From an uncultured Bacteroidota bacterium (lineage in GTDB: Bacteria > Bacteroidota > Bacteroidia > Chitinophagales > Chitinophagaceae), in contig CAIWHI010000271.1 in NCBI GenBank assembly GCA_903912435.1, positions 62,001-126,000 of the forward strand: 64,000 bases of DNA, given 5' to 3'. The notes under the pieces were generated by a model, which worked only from the letters and a program-made list of their open reading frames with translations, made no database searches and was not told the DNA's origin. The position numbers and the translations under genes were made by a program. Position 1 is the first letter of the stretch; the number at the start of each line of letters is the position of its first letter. Of this stretch, positions 17,572 to 27,731 are shown in pieces.

Positions 17572-19287
17572 TTAAGACAGCATAACTTCTTCTAGTTCTT
17601 CATACTTGATTCTAGCTGGTTTATGAACTTGAATGAGCAAACGAGTTGTTAAAGCAACATTGTTGTAGGTATTCAAAGCAAAATCAAGTTCTTCTTGAGT
17701 TATGGTTTTCTCATCAATTCGTTTCTGCCAAGGTCCAGTAAACTCAAACTGAGTATCAAGCACACTGATATCAATGTCATGTTCAAAGGCAAGATAGCTT
17801 ACACCTTGTTTAGACTTTGCTCTATTTAAAAGACTGACCCTATCGAATAGATGAAATAAACCAACTGTGATTGGGCGTCTATGAGTTGGATCATCAAAGG
17901 CAGTATCACAACGCCAATGAGGAACAACGATTTCCCATATTGCTCCATGACAAGAAATACGATACATTTCTTTCAAGACGTTTATTAAGTCTTCACCAGT
18001 ATTACCAAGGTGTTCTAGAACGTCCTTTGCTACGATATGACAAAACTCATCATCCTGCCAGGGTAACGGTTTATTGAGATCAACCACTTCATCTGGTTTC
18101 GCTGATTCTAGAATATCCACATTGAGGAATCCAGGAAGTTTTTGGAACCCACATCCCATATGAAGTTTTCTTGGTTCACGATCACAATTTGGCATTTCGT
18201 TATATTTCAGATTAAACTTTATTTCCAAAGAACCATAAAGTTCTTCAAATGTCTTATCCCACTTGTTCGGTTCTTTTTGGCGGAATAACTTAACACTCTC
18301 GTAATAAGGAGATGTGATAGAACTGGGAGCGCCAAGAGTCCAGGTATGATATGGAAGGATTGGAACGATAACCCAAGTTTCTTTACCCATAGCAGCGGAC
18401 AAATGGGCGATTGAAGTGCAACTTGTAATGACTAAATCCATATTAGCGATAGCAGCGGCAGTATCTTCCCAGGATAATAGAAGATATTGCAGGTCTGTTA
18501 TGTTCTTTGGAAGTGGAACGGTGTTATCATCTCTCTGAAGAGAATATACTTCAAGTTCTTGATACTTCGCTATATTGCTAATGAACTCTACTGGGAATTT
18601 ACGAAACTGCTGGTGTTCGAACTTAGGATTGCCTGCCCAACGAATGCCAACCTTGATCTTATCGCTTTTAATAATCGAAGACCATATATTGACTGATTCT
18701 TCTAGTGGAAAGATATAAGGTTTGTTTGGAAAATTATCGAATGTCTTGTGACCAGATATCCAGCCGGCAGAGAAACCAGGAACCCAGAAATCGTGCTGGA
18801 CCTTGTGTGCTTCGTTTCTCAGAATGACCTGATCTACACCAGGAACTCTTGATAAAAGCGAAACAAGTTCAGGAGCGCAGGCAACCGTTACTTTCTCGAA
18901 TCCAATATTCTTAAGTGACTGGGCAAAACGAACATGGATCATTTCATCACCATAACCACCTTCTAGTGATAGGATGATTGACTTACCATTTGGATCATGT
19001 TCTTCTGGATTGAAGATTGGGGCATCTGTTTTTAAAGGTGATCCACCATAGACATTAAGATGCCTGCCAGATTCTAATGCCTGACACCCTTCTAAGTATT
19101 TGCCTTGCTGAATTAGATACCAACCACGATTGAATTGATGACGTAACCAAATTTCTTCATGTGATTGCTTATCGTCTGTGCGTTCTAGATTGCCATAACC
19201 TAGTTTTTCAAGTTTTTCGGATAGTTCCCAACCCTTATCAAACTCACCAACAAGCATATGTTTTAATTGGCGATCAATGTCATGCAT
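17572..19287 (-). CDS. Glycosyltransferase (GT9-like) fused to methyltransferase
   Basis: 571 residues in two parts. Residues 1-350 begin with a helical TPR-like segment (WYLIQQGKYLEGCQALESG), then a Rossmann-type domain (SIILSLEGGYGDEMIHVRFAQSL; VGIRWAGNPKFEHQQFRKFP; AAIANMDLVITSCTSIAHLSAAMG) as in GT9/heptosyltransferase-like proteins. From about residue 373 comes a SAM-dependent methyltransferase (RKLHMGCGFQKLPGFLNVDI; LPWQDDEFCHIVAKDVLEHL; DPTHRR). The gene is embedded among fibre genes and may modify phage fibres or host surface glycans. Substrates are not predictable. A CATAAATA late-promoter match lies upstream. Confidence 0.75.
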   Translation of the reverse strand: MHDIDRQLKHMLVGEFDKGWELSEKLEKLGYGNLERTDDKQSHEEIWLRHQFNRGWYLIQQGKYLEGCQALESGRHLNVYGGSPLKTDAPIFNPEEHDPNGKSIILSLEGGYGDEMIHVRFAQSLKNIGFEKVTVACAPELVSLLSRVPGVDQVILRNEAHKVQHDFWVPGFSAGWISGHKTFDNFPNKPYIFPLEESVNIWSSIIKSDKIKVGIRWAGNPKFEHQQFRKFPVEFISNIAKYQELEVYSLQRDDNTVPLPKNITDLQYLLLSWEDTAAAIANMDLVITSCTSIAHLSAAMGKETWVIVPILPYHTWTLGAPSSITSPYYESVKLFRQKEPNKWDKTFEELYGSLEIKFNLKYNEMPNCDREPRKLHMGCGFQKLPGFLNVDILESAKPDEVVDLNKPLPWQDDEFCHIVAKDVLEHLGNTGEDLINVLKEMYRISCHGAIWEIVVPHWRCDTAFDDPTHRRPITVGLFHLFDRVSLLNRAKSKQGVSYLAFEHDIDISVLDTQFEFTGPWQKRIDEKTITQEELDFALNTYNNVALTTRLLIQVHKPARIKYEELEEVMLS

Positions 19288-19320
19288 ATTTTAGACCCCA
19301 TAATGTAATATAACTAAGAC

Positions 19321-19328
19321 TATTTATG
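19321..19328 (-). promoter_or_regulatory. Late promoter match before glycosyltransferase fusion
   Basis: CATAAATA on the minus strand, one base off the T4 consensus, 34 bp before the ATG at 19287 and overlapping the stop of the RCC1-repeat gene. Confidence 0.45.
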
Positions 19329-21585
19329 TTGTGATAGCAGCGAATGCTCTACCGCCCAGAGAACCAGTTATAGCAGACCAATTAGTTGTGGTTGCGATTT
19401 GAACCGGTGATGATCTAGCAGCAGTTGCAGATGCGTCTCCAAGAGGTATTTTACTGGTATCATCATAACCCCAAGTGAACAATCTATTACTTGCATCTAT
19501 TGCTGCTGCGGAAGGAAATCCACCAGCGCCTGCTTCTGATGCATAAACCGCAATCCAAGAAGAAGTTCCAATGTGAACTGGTGATGATTTAGAAACTGTA
19601 GTTCCATCTCCTAGTTGTCCATAAGGATTATTTCCCCAAGTATAAAGAGCGCCAGTTGATAAAATCCCAGCGGACCACGCCCCAAACATAGAAATAGCGG
19701 TCCAAGAAGAAGTTCCGACTTGCACAGGAGAAGATGTAGCAGTTGTGCTTCCACTACCAAGCTCCCCAATACCATTTTCTCCCCAAGTGAATAATCTATT
19801 TTTGATATCGATAGCGCCAGTTGATGCAGTATAGAAACCACTATGTGATCCCGCAGAAACAATCAACCATGAAGATGTTCCAATCTGAACAGGAGAATAT
19901 CTGGTTATGTAAGTTCCATCCCCAAGATTTCCATTCGGTGAGTAACTAAGATTTCCATTATATCCCCAACCAAAAAGAGCGCCAGTCTTTAATATTCCCA
20001 TATTATAATAATAACCGGAAGAAATTGAAGACCAACTCGATGTTCCAATTTGAACTGGTGAGTTACTATATGCTGTGCCTAGATAATTTAATCCAAGTTC
20101 ACCATAGGTATTATCGCCCCAAGAATATAGTTTGTTTGCCGAAGTAGTTGCAACTTTAAATTGATAACCTGCTGCTATCGCATTCCAACTTATAGAAATT
20201 GAAGCGCCGATCTGAACTGGTGATGAATAATTAAGCAAGCTACCATCGCCTATAGCACCACCAGCACCTTGACCCCAAGTATAAAGAGCGCCGGTTGTTA
20301 CTTGTCTTGCCATTGAGGTTTGATAACCTGCTGATATTGCGTTCCAACTTGAGGTTCCGATATGAACAGGTGATGATTTAGATGTTGTTGTCCCATCACC
20401 TAATTGACCAGAAGCATTATTTCCCCAGGCATAAAGAGCACCAGTTGAAGTTATACCTAATGCGTGTTGATCACCTGCTGCAATAGAAGACCAGCTAGAT
20501 GTTCCAATATGAACAGGTGAAGATTTTGAAACAATCGTGTTATCACCTAGTTGACCAAAACCATTTGTCCCCCATGTATAAAGTGCTGTATTAATAGTGC
20601 CACCATTATAAATTGTGGCGACAGAAAAAGATTTACCAGCAGAAATTTTTTGCCAATTTGATGTTCCAACTTGGATCGGTGATGACTTAGAAACAGTCGT
20701 TCCATCGCCTAACTGCCCAGCACTATTATCACCCCAAGTAAATAGAGTGCCATAGCCGCCAAGTGTGCCTACGGTTCCCATGGTATGATTAAATCCAGCC
20801 GATACATTAGTCCAACTAGACGTTCCAACATGGATCGGTGATGACTTAGAAACAGTCGTTCCATCGCCTAACTGCCCAGCACTATTATCACCCCATGCAT
20901 ATAAAGTTCCACTAGCACCGTTGTTAATAAAACCCAAAGCCATAGAATGCGAATAACCAGCAGAAACCAATATCCAAGAAGATGCCCCAATATGAACAGG
21001 AGAAGACTTAGAAACAGTAGTTCCATCACCTAATTGACCAACCGTATTATCACCCCAAGCGAATAAAGCTCCATCAGAACGAATTGCTACTACGTGAGAA
21101 GCACCTGCTGCAATTGAAACCCAACTCAAAGCACCAACTGGTTGTGGTAAATAATTTGTGAGAGCATTTCCTTGTTGCCCATAGCTATTATCACCCCAAG
21201 CAAATAACAAACCATCAGAACGAATACCGGCGCTTGCAAGATATCCAGCAGAAACGACTGTCCAAGAAGATGTTCCGATTTGAATAGGCGATGATTGTGA
21301 TGTTAATGTTCCATTTCCAAGTTCACCATAGCTATTATCGCCCCAAGCAAATAGCAAACCATCAGAACGAATTGCTAGGGTATGTTCAAACCCCATCGCC
21401 ACTTGTTTCCAGGATAGCGAACCAATATGAGTTGGCAATGATCTGTTAGTTACAGTTCCATCACCAATTACACCGCCAGTCCCTAAACCTTGGACATTTT
21501 GCCCACCCCAAGCATAAAGTTGTTTAGATGCTGCTGGTGTTCCTGGTGTGCCTTTTTTTAATAATAAAGAACTTGCTACTAACAT
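19324..21585 (-). CDS. RCC1-like repeat protein, probable tail adhesin
   Basis: 753 residues built almost entirely of about 50-residue repeats of the pattern LFAWGDNSYGELGNGT…SSPIQIGTSSW…VSAGYxHxxAI. I count 14 'WG' repeat starts, which would suit two seven-bladed RCC1-type beta-propellers. In eukaryotes RCC1 propellers are protein-binding exchange-factor folds. In phages such proteins occur in tail-fibre loci and are probably receptor-binding or carbohydrate-binding tips. There is no signal peptide or membrane segment. It lies between the fibre chaperone gene and the glycosyltransferase fusion, supporting a virion adhesin role. Confidence 0.75.
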   Translation of the reverse strand: MLVASSLLLKKGTPGTPAASKQLYAWGGQNVQGLGTGGVIGDGTVTNRSLPTHIGSLSWKQVAMGFEHTLAIRSDGLLFAWGDNSYGELGNGTLTSQSSPIQIGTSSWTVVSAGYLASAGIRSDGLLFAWGDNSYGQQGNALTNYLPQPVGALSWVSIAAGASHVVAIRSDGALFAWGDNTVGQLGDGTTVSKSSPVHIGASSWILVSAGYSHSMALGFINNGASGTLYAWGDNSAGQLGDGTTVSKSSPIHVGTSSWTNVSAGFNHTMGTVGTLGGYGTLFTWGDNSAGQLGDGTTVSKSSPIQVGTSNWQKISAGKSFSVATIYNGGTINTALYTWGTNGFGQLGDNTIVSKSSPVHIGTSSWSSIAAGDQHALGITSTGALYAWGNNASGQLGDGTTTSKSSPVHIGTSSWNAISAGYQTSMARQVTTGALYTWGQGAGGAIGDGSLLNYSSPVQIGASISISWNAIAAGYQFKVATTSANKLYSWGDNTYGELGLNYLGTAYSNSPVQIGTSSWSSISSGYYYNMGILKTGALFGWGYNGNLSYSPNGNLGDGTYITRYSPVQIGTSSWLIVSAGSHSGFYTASTGAIDIKNRLFTWGENGIGELGSGSTTATSSPVQVGTSSWTAISMFGAWSAGILSTGALYTWGNNPYGQLGDGTTVSKSSPVHIGTSSWIAVYASEAGAGGFPSAAAIDASNRLFTWGYDDTSKIPLGDASATAARSSPVQIATTTNWSAITGSLGGRAFAAITT

Positions 21586-21588
21586 ATT

Positions 21589-22086
21589 TTAATTCTGAAT
21601 CGTTGGTTGTGTCGGATAAGTTACGATAGTTCTTATAGTCACATCAACATTATTGAAGGTGTCTGGTAAGTCTCTGAGTGCTTGTCTATATTCCGCCCAC
21701 TGAGATATAAAGTTCGCTGACTTAATCTTTTGAACATCAGAAAGTTGTGTCCAGTCAGATTGAGAAAGTAACACGTCTCTGGTTGCTCTCACATTAGCTA
21801 AGAAAGCATCCTTAAAACTCGTTACCGGAGCAGGATTTTCTATTTGAGAAATGACAGGTGTTTCAATGACTACATTGTTCTCAAAGCTGTAAGTATTATC
21901 GCTAATGAACTGAGTGGCAGCATCAAAAGAAACATTTGCCTGCTGGATTGTATACCAGCCTAGCGAATTCAATAGAGCTTCATTGCCTTCCGCTTTATAG
22001 AGTCCACTCACATTTCCCCAATTTTCAGGAAGAGTATAGTGTCTTTCGATTATCTGGTTATCAACTACAAGAGCAAATTTTGACAT
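21589..22086 (-). CDS. Tail-fibre-associated assembly chaperone-like protein
   Basis: 165 residues. The C-terminal half (VRATRDVLLSQSDWTQLSD, then WAEYRQALRDLPDTF and a Pro/Thr tail) matches the 'Phage_tail_APC' pattern: R-x-x-RD-x-LL-x-x-SDWTQL followed by W-x-x-YRQ-x-LRD-x-P. Proteins with this domain are usually encoded after fibre genes and are annotated as tail-fibre assembly proteins. The gene is ten bases downstream of the 1766-residue fibre gene, as expected for its chaperone. Confidence 0.7.
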   Translation of the reverse strand: MSKFALVVDNQIIERHYTLPENWGNVSGLYKAEGNEALLNSLGWYTIQQANVSFDAATQFISDNTYSFENNVVIETPVISQIENPAPVTSFKDAFLANVRATRDVLLSQSDWTQLSDVQKIKSANFISQWAEYRQALRDLPDTFNNVDVTIRTIVTYPTQPTIQN

Positions 22087-22096
22087 GATAAATTCC

Positions 22097-25000
22097 TTAT
22101 CTTACATCGATCATAGACTGAACACCATACCAAGTCGTTCCACCATTTTCAGTTACGAAAGTGAATATATCGGTGTTTGAACTTACCGTTGGTGCTGAAC
22201 CAGAAGGCCACTTGGGAGAACTAGACCAAGTAAAGGTATTTACACCACCATTAGCAAGACGAATAACCATAGCATAAACCGTGTTAGCAGGAACACTAGT
22301 AAAGGTTATTGTTGTAGCAGAACCATTCGCTGTAGCAATGAAGTAGTTTCCAGAAGCACAGTTCACACTGATAGCATTTGTTGAAGCGATGGTTTGGGCG
22401 ATGACACCATAGTTACCACCGATTTGAAGCATTGTGGCAGGAACAGTATTACCGATGCCAACATTGCCAGTGTTGGAAATAGTCATTGTAGCAGTTGTTG
22501 CTACGTTGCCATTGTAGAATGTTATACCATCCGCTGGTCCGACAGATATTCTTCCCATACCTGTAACATAGTCCATAACGATACCATGAGAGAAAGTATT
22601 GTTATAAGAGCCAAGAGAAATAAATCCATTAGATGCCTGGATGTTATTGCCAAGAATAAACGAAGAGAACGTGACGTTGGATGAGAACGTCTGAGTATTA
22701 GACCAAGAATATTGGGCAGCAGTGTTAACACCAGCAGAAGCAGCAGCCCAATAAACATTACCTGTAGCGCCAGAAGATGTTAGAACATACCCCGCTGTGC
22801 CATTCGAACCGTTTGCTGTGATTGTGTTTGAGAAAGTAATACCATTGCTGAAAGTATACATTCCTGTAATGGTAAACGCAGCAGAAGTATTAACCACATT
22901 TGCCGGTAACTGCGCAAAAGGCAATGTTCCAGTTGTGATATTTGTTGCATTGGTATAATAAGAACCCGGTTGTGAGTTTAGGTTCGTCGCGTTCGATGCT
23001 GTTCCTGTAACATTACCGGTGAACAATGATGCAGTGACATTAGCGGCATTTAGTGATCCACCAATAACCACATTACCTGAAACGTTTGCTGTTCCTGTAA
23101 CTTTTAAAGTAGCATCCGGCGCAGTATTACCGATACCAACGTTACCACCTGGTGTGATTCTCATTTTTTCATTAGCAGCAAGAAGGCCACCACTAAAGAA
23201 GTTTATATATCCATTACCCGCAGAACCGATTGATAAATTAGTATTTGAAGAATAAACATATGCATCGGAAGGACCATTAATAGTCCAAGCAACTGTGCTA
23301 AAAGTATTACTATTGATACCAACATCGATATAGTTATTGCTTACTAAACCAAGAGAATCATAAGCAATAAAGTCAGCTGATCCATTACCAGCTATGGAGA
23401 AGTTAGCAATACTAAGTTCCGTCGAAGTATTTGCATTTCCCTGAGCTTGAAGGAGACTTGCATCACCTGCAACTGTAGAATAACCAATAGCTATATTTGC
23501 TGTTGAGTTACCAACAAAATATGATGTAGTATTAACATAAACATTAGCACCAATATAGATCGCGCTGCTAAAGAAGTTATTAACACCAGTAAAGTTTAAA
23601 TTGCCTGAAAGTACTCTTGAATCGGTATTCTGAACATAAGAAGCTGCAGCAATAGTTCCAAGATAATTGGAATTGTTTGCAGTTAGAGTAAGAACATTTG
23701 CTGACAGACCAGCGGTAGTTTGATAGATACCAGCTGCATTTGAAGCAGCATTAGCAATTGCATTGGCATAAGCAGTTGCAGCATTACCTGTTATCCATGA
23801 AGCTACGTTAGCCAAAGTACCAGAAGAGTTGCCAAGGAATCCGGCAGCATTTGAAGTCAAGACTAAAACATTTGAAGAAAGACCAGCGGTAGTTTGATAG
23901 ATTCCTGCAGCATTTGCGACAGCATTAGCATAAGCAGTAGCTGCATTACCGGTAATTTGTGTTTGAATAGTAGCAAGTGACAACCCACCAAAATTGGTTG
24001 AGTTGTTAGAAGTACCAGAAAATGAAGTAGAATTGATGGTTACATTTACAGTTGCATTACCAACATAAATTGGATTTTTGGTGAAGGTTCCACTACTACC
24101 TATTTCCAAGTAGGTATTGACGGCTGGAGCTCCAAAAGTAAAACCTTCTAGATTTGAACCACCGCTTAAAAAGTCTAGTGTGTTGTTTGTGTAAACATAT
24201 TTCGTTGGTGAAGATGTATTACGTCCGATTCTCCAATTTGTGTCAGCAGCACCGTTAAATTGAATCGAACCTGCGCCATTAACAACACTGATATTATTGC
24301 CCGTAAATGAGATATTTGCGGAGAATGTCTGTGTGTTAGACCAAGTATATTGTGCTGCTGTATTAACTGAAGCAGCACCTGGAGAAGACCAGAATGCGCC
24401 GGTTCCATTTGAAGTCAATACCTGATTTAGTGTTCCAATAGAACCATTTGCTATCAAAGCACCGATTGTTATATTGGCATTGAATACCGCAGGAGTTGAA
24501 ACAGAAAATGAACTGGTTATGCTATTAGCAAAAATAGACCAGACAGCTCGAGTGCCATTTGTTGTATTTGTAGTATAAAATACGAAGTTGTCATCATTTT
24601 GCTGAGCAAAATAAACATTACTGCCGCCGGCAAGTGGAGTAAATGTAATCTTTTGTCCATTTAAAGTAGAAGCAAAACCAGCATTAGTAAAGAAGCCAGA
24701 TGAGTTCGCAACAACACCAGTACCAACACTTAAGGTAGTCACATTTACAGTATTGGCTAAGACACTAGAAGTAAATGTGATGGTGTTTGAGAAAGTATAT
24801 TGGGCAGCAGTGTTAACACCACCACTTGTAACAGTAGACCAATAAACATTTCCGGTAGCACCAGATGATGTAAGTACTTGTCCTGAAGTTCCATTTGAAC
24901 CATTTGCAGTAATCGTATTAGAGAATGTTATACCATTACTGTGGGTATGCATTCCGGTAATTGTATAAGCACCGGAAGTATTAACATAAGAAGTCGATAC

Positions 25001-27397
25001 TACTCCACCAAGATATGTTGAATTGTTGGCTGTTAGAGTAGCTACATTGGCAGATAATCCAGCGGTAGTTTGATAAAGTGCAGCTGCATTAGCTACCGCG
25101 TTTGAGTATGCTGTAGCTGCTGAACCTAGTGGGTCAGAAGCAGCTGCAGCATTTGCATAAGCAATAGCCGCGTTACCGGTAATTTGTGTTTGAATTGTAG
25201 TAAGAGATAAACCACCAAAATTGGTTGAGTTGTTAGAAGTACCAGAAAAGCTTGTTGCATTTATAGTTACCGAAACACTATTATTACCAACAAATAGTGT
25301 AGTGGTATTTGCATTTACACCATTCGAAGTTCCAGTTCCACCTATTAGCATGTTTGTTGCATTAGCAGTGAATGTTGTTCCTACTGTGTAAGAAGTTGCA
25401 TTAACTGAATTTGTAAACAAACCATTGTTGGCATATAGGTTTGCGGTGACTCTAATATCACCTGTAACATCTAGCTTGTATGCTGGTGCTGTTGTTGCTA
25501 CACCAACATTTCCATTCGAAGAGATATCGATACCAGATAGTGTACTAGTAGGGCTATTTGCTCTAATTCTAATACCGGTACCAAGACCAGTATCATTACC
25601 GGCCACAATATTCCAGTAAAGATCTGTTGGATTGGTTACGTTAGTGTAAGAATAGTATTGAGATAATCTTGGAAAGACATTGCTAGGTGTTGAATTGGTG
25701 AATAAACCTGGTCCTGGAGTGAAATGGTAGCCATTCCAGAAAGAATTACTTGCATTATTTGATCCAGCATATGAAAAAATAAATGGATAACCATTAGTAG
25801 TAGCACGTCCAATTCCAACTGAATTATAAAGGTTATAATAAGTGCCATTTCCAACATTAGCAGAAGATGAGTTAATGGTAAAAGTATTACCACTTCCATC
25901 CGCAATTTTAATGGTTGTTGCATTTGCTATAGAATTTACTGTAGTATTACCAATGAAAAAGATGGTAGAATTTACAACAGCATTTGTGCCAATATTAAAG
26001 CTTGAACCATTAACTACACCGGTGTAAGTCGTTAAGTAAGCAGCAATATTAGCCGATAAACCTGTAGAAGTCTGATAGATTCCTGCAGCATTTGAAGCAG
26101 CATTAGCAATTGCATTGGCATAAGCAGCTGCAGCATTACCAGTTACCCAAGAAGAGATGTTGGCTAATGTTCCTGAGGAATTCCCCAAGTAAGTTGCAGC
26201 ATTTGATGTAAGAACTGCAACATTGGCTGATAGGCCTGCTGTTGTCTGATACAGAGCTGCAGCATTAGCTGTGGCGTTAGCGTAAGCGGAAGCAGCATTA
26301 CCGGTAATCCAAGAAGAGACATTGGTAATAGTTCCTGAAGAGTTACCTAGGTAAGTTGCGGAATTGGCTGCTAGGACAGCAACGTTAGCTGACAATCCAG
26401 CAGTAGTTTGATAAAGTGCAGCTGCATTTGCGACAGCATTGGAATAAGCAGTTGCAGCATTTCCGGTGATCCATGAAGCTACATTAGCTAGAGTTCCGGA
26501 AGAGTTGCCAAGGAATCCGGCAGCATTTGAAGTCAAGACTAAAACATTTGAAGAAAGACCAGATGAAGTCTGGTAGATTCCTGCAGCATTTGAAGCAGCA
26601 TTAGCAATTGCATTGGCATAAGCAGTTGCAGCATTACCAGTTACCCAAGAAGAGATGTTGGCTAATGTTCCGGAAGAGTTGCCAAGGAATCCGGCAGTAT
26701 TTGCGGTTAGAGTAGCTACATTGGAAGATAATCCAGCGGTAGTTTGATAAAGTGCAGCTGCATTTGCGACAGCATTAGCATAAGCAGTAGCTGCATTACC
26801 GGTGATCCATGAAGCTACATTAGCTAGAGTTCCGGAAGAGTTGCCAAGATAATTAGCAGCATTTGAAGTCAAGACTAAAACATTTGAAGAAAGACCAGAT
26901 GAAGTCTGGTATGCAGACAAATTGGAACTTAACTGAGAAGTATTGACAAAATTCTGAGCGACTACATAACTAACTGCATTAGTATATGCCGATGAAGCAT
27001 TACCAGTTATTTCTGTATTAATAGTGCTTAAAGAAACACCACCCAAGAAATTTGAATTATTTGAAGTCAAATTTAATACATTTGCAGCTAATCCTGCAGA
27101 TGTCTGATAACCAGCAAGAGCAGCTGCAGTAATATAACCTTGAGAAGTGGTAAATGTTACAGCATTAGCATAGGTTGTAGCATCATTTGCAAGCATCAAC
27201 GCAGTATTTGAATATACAGTCAAATACTGTGAAAAGTTAGTGATCTGTGAAGCTACTTGTGGACCCTTGTCATTGCGAAGGATCGCTGCATCTAGATTTG
27301 TTACTGTAATAGTGGTATTTGTGATAGCCGCGTTTGTACCTGGAGCCTGAACTAGAGTTCCATTACGATTCGTTACTCGAATTACTACGTTAGCCAT
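22097..27397 (-). CDS. Giant repetitive tail fibre (1766 aa)
   Basis: Most of the first 480 residues are tandem copies of a roughly 50-60-residue unit (YQTTAGLSANVAVLTSNAA, TYLGNSSGTLANVASWITG, NAATAYANAIANAA). More copies occur near residue 1080. Between them are beta-rich modules of the type 'GNVGIATTAPAYKLDVTG' and 'TFSNTITANGSNGTSGQVL', common in phage and bacterial adhesin shafts. The last 100 residues form a different, more compact domain (TTITFTSVPANTVYAMVIRL … GGTTWYGVQSMIDVR), probably the tip. There is no S74 chaperone. The next gene encodes a probable assembly factor. This is likely the long host-binding fibre. Confidence 0.8.
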   Translation of the reverse strand: MANVVIRVTNRNGTLVQAPGTNAAITNTTITVTNLDAAILRNDKGPQVASQITNFSQYLTVYSNTALMLANDATTYANAVTFTTSQGYITAAALAGYQTSAGLAANVLNLTSNNSNFLGGVSLSTINTEITGNASSAYTNAVSYVVAQNFVNTSQLSSNLSAYQTSSGLSSNVLVLTSNAANYLGNSSGTLANVASWITGNAATAYANAVANAAALYQTTAGLSSNVATLTANTAGFLGNSSGTLANISSWVTGNAATAYANAIANAASNAAGIYQTSSGLSSNVLVLTSNAAGFLGNSSGTLANVASWITGNAATAYSNAVANAAALYQTTAGLSANVAVLAANSATYLGNSSGTITNVSSWITGNAASAYANATANAAALYQTTAGLSANVAVLTSNAATYLGNSSGTLANISSWVTGNAAAAYANAIANAASNAAGIYQTSTGLSANIAAYLTTYTGVVNGSSFNIGTNAVVNSTIFFIGNTTVNSIANATTIKIADGSGNTFTINSSSANVGNGTYYNLYNSVGIGRATTNGYPFIFSYAGSNNASNSFWNGYHFTPGPGLFTNSTPSNVFPRLSQYYSYTNVTNPTDLYWNIVAGNDTGLGTGIRIRANSPTSTLSGIDISSNGNVGVATTAPAYKLDVTGDIRVTANLYANNGLFTNSVNATSYTVGTTFTANATNMLIGGTGTSNGVNANTTTLFVGNNSVSVTINATSFSGTSNNSTNFGGLSLTTIQTQITGNAAIAYANAAAASDPLGSAATAYSNAVANAAALYQTTAGLSANVATLTANNSTYLGGVVSTSYVNTSGAYTITGMHTHSNGITFSNTITANGSNGTSGQVLTSSGATGNVYWSTVTSGGVNTAAQYTFSNTITFTSSVLANTVNVTTLSVGTGVVANSSGFFTNAGFASTLNGQKITFTPLAGGSNVYFAQQNDDNFVFYTTNTTNGTRAVWSIFANSITSSFSVSTPAVFNANITIGALIANGSIGTLNQVLTSNGTGAFWSSPGAASVNTAAQYTWSNTQTFSANISFTGNNISVVNGAGSIQFNGAADTNWRIGRNTSSPTKYVYTNNTLDFLSGGSNLEGFTFGAPAVNTYLEIGSSGTFTKNPIYVGNATVNVTINSTSFSGTSNNSTNFGGLSLATIQTQITGNAATAYANAVANAAGIYQTTAGLSSNVLVLTSNAAGFLGNSSGTLANVASWITGNAATAYANAIANAASNAAGIYQTTAGLSANVLTLTANNSNYLGTIAAASYVQNTDSRVLSGNLNFTGVNNFFSSAIYIGANVYVNTTSYFVGNSTANIAIGYSTVAGDASLLQAQGNANTSTELSIANFSIAGNGSADFIAYDSLGLVSNNYIDVGINSNTFSTVAWTINGPSDAYVYSSNTNLSIGSAGNGYINFFSGGLLAANEKMRITPGGNVGIGNTAPDATLKVTGTANVSGNVVIGGSLNAANVTASLFTGNVTGTASNATNLNSQPGSYYTNATNITTGTLPFAQLPANVVNTSAAFTITGMYTFSNGITFSNTITANGSNGTAGYVLTSSGATGNVYWAAASAGVNTAAQYSWSNTQTFSSNVTFSSFILGNNIQASNGFISLGSYNNTFSHGIVMDYVTGMGRISVGPADGITFYNGNVATTATMTISNTGNVGIGNTVPATMLQIGGNYGVIAQTIASTNAISVNCASGNYFIATANGSATTITFTSVPANTVYAMVIRLANGGVNTFTWSSSPKWPSGSAPTVSSNTDIFTFVTENGGTTWYGVQSMIDVR

Positions 27398-27400
27398 TTC

Positions 27401-27727
27401 TTACCTCGTTACTTGAGGCGTTACCGTTATAATACCTTCAACGATTCTTGACTTGATACCACTATTATCTATTACTTCTACATCATAGACATATCTACCA
27501 GCAGAAATAGAATTAGTAGTAGCAGCATTCATTGTCATAGTAATTTGACCCGTGTTACTTCCGGTAACGCCGAAGACGTAAGAAGTTAGGGATGTATATG
27601 TTTGTCTCATCTGCGAAGTGGCAGTGTAATTAGTAAAGTCAATAGGAATATCATTTACATCGAGCACAGTAAAGGCAGTACTAAATGTAGCTGCTTGATC
27701 CATCACCAAGTTAACTTTAGTAGCCAT
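27401..27727 (-). CDS. Small Ig-like/BppU-N-like structural protein
   Basis: 108 residues, one predicted beta-sandwich: 'DVNDIPIDFTNYTATSQMR' … 'SAGRYVYDVEVIDNSGIKSR' then 'IVEGIITVTPQVTR'. The G-x-Y-x-Y-D-V-E-V and G-x-I-x-V-T-P-x-V-T ending fit the BppU-N type adaptor domain found in baseplate/fibre attachment proteins. It sits between two fibre genes with 3-4 bp gaps. An adaptor role is inferred. Confidence 0.55.
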   Translation of the reverse strand: MATKVNLVMDQAATFSTAFTVLDVNDIPIDFTNYTATSQMRQTYTSLTSYVFGVTGSNTGQITMTMNAATTNSISAGRYVYDVEVIDNSGIKSRIVEGIITVTPQVTR

Positions 27728-27731
27728 GTGA

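Noticed and set aside
14134..27397. Diversity-generating retroelement
   Set aside because: No reverse transcriptase, template repeat or adenine-biased variable repeat was seen near the fibre genes in this window.
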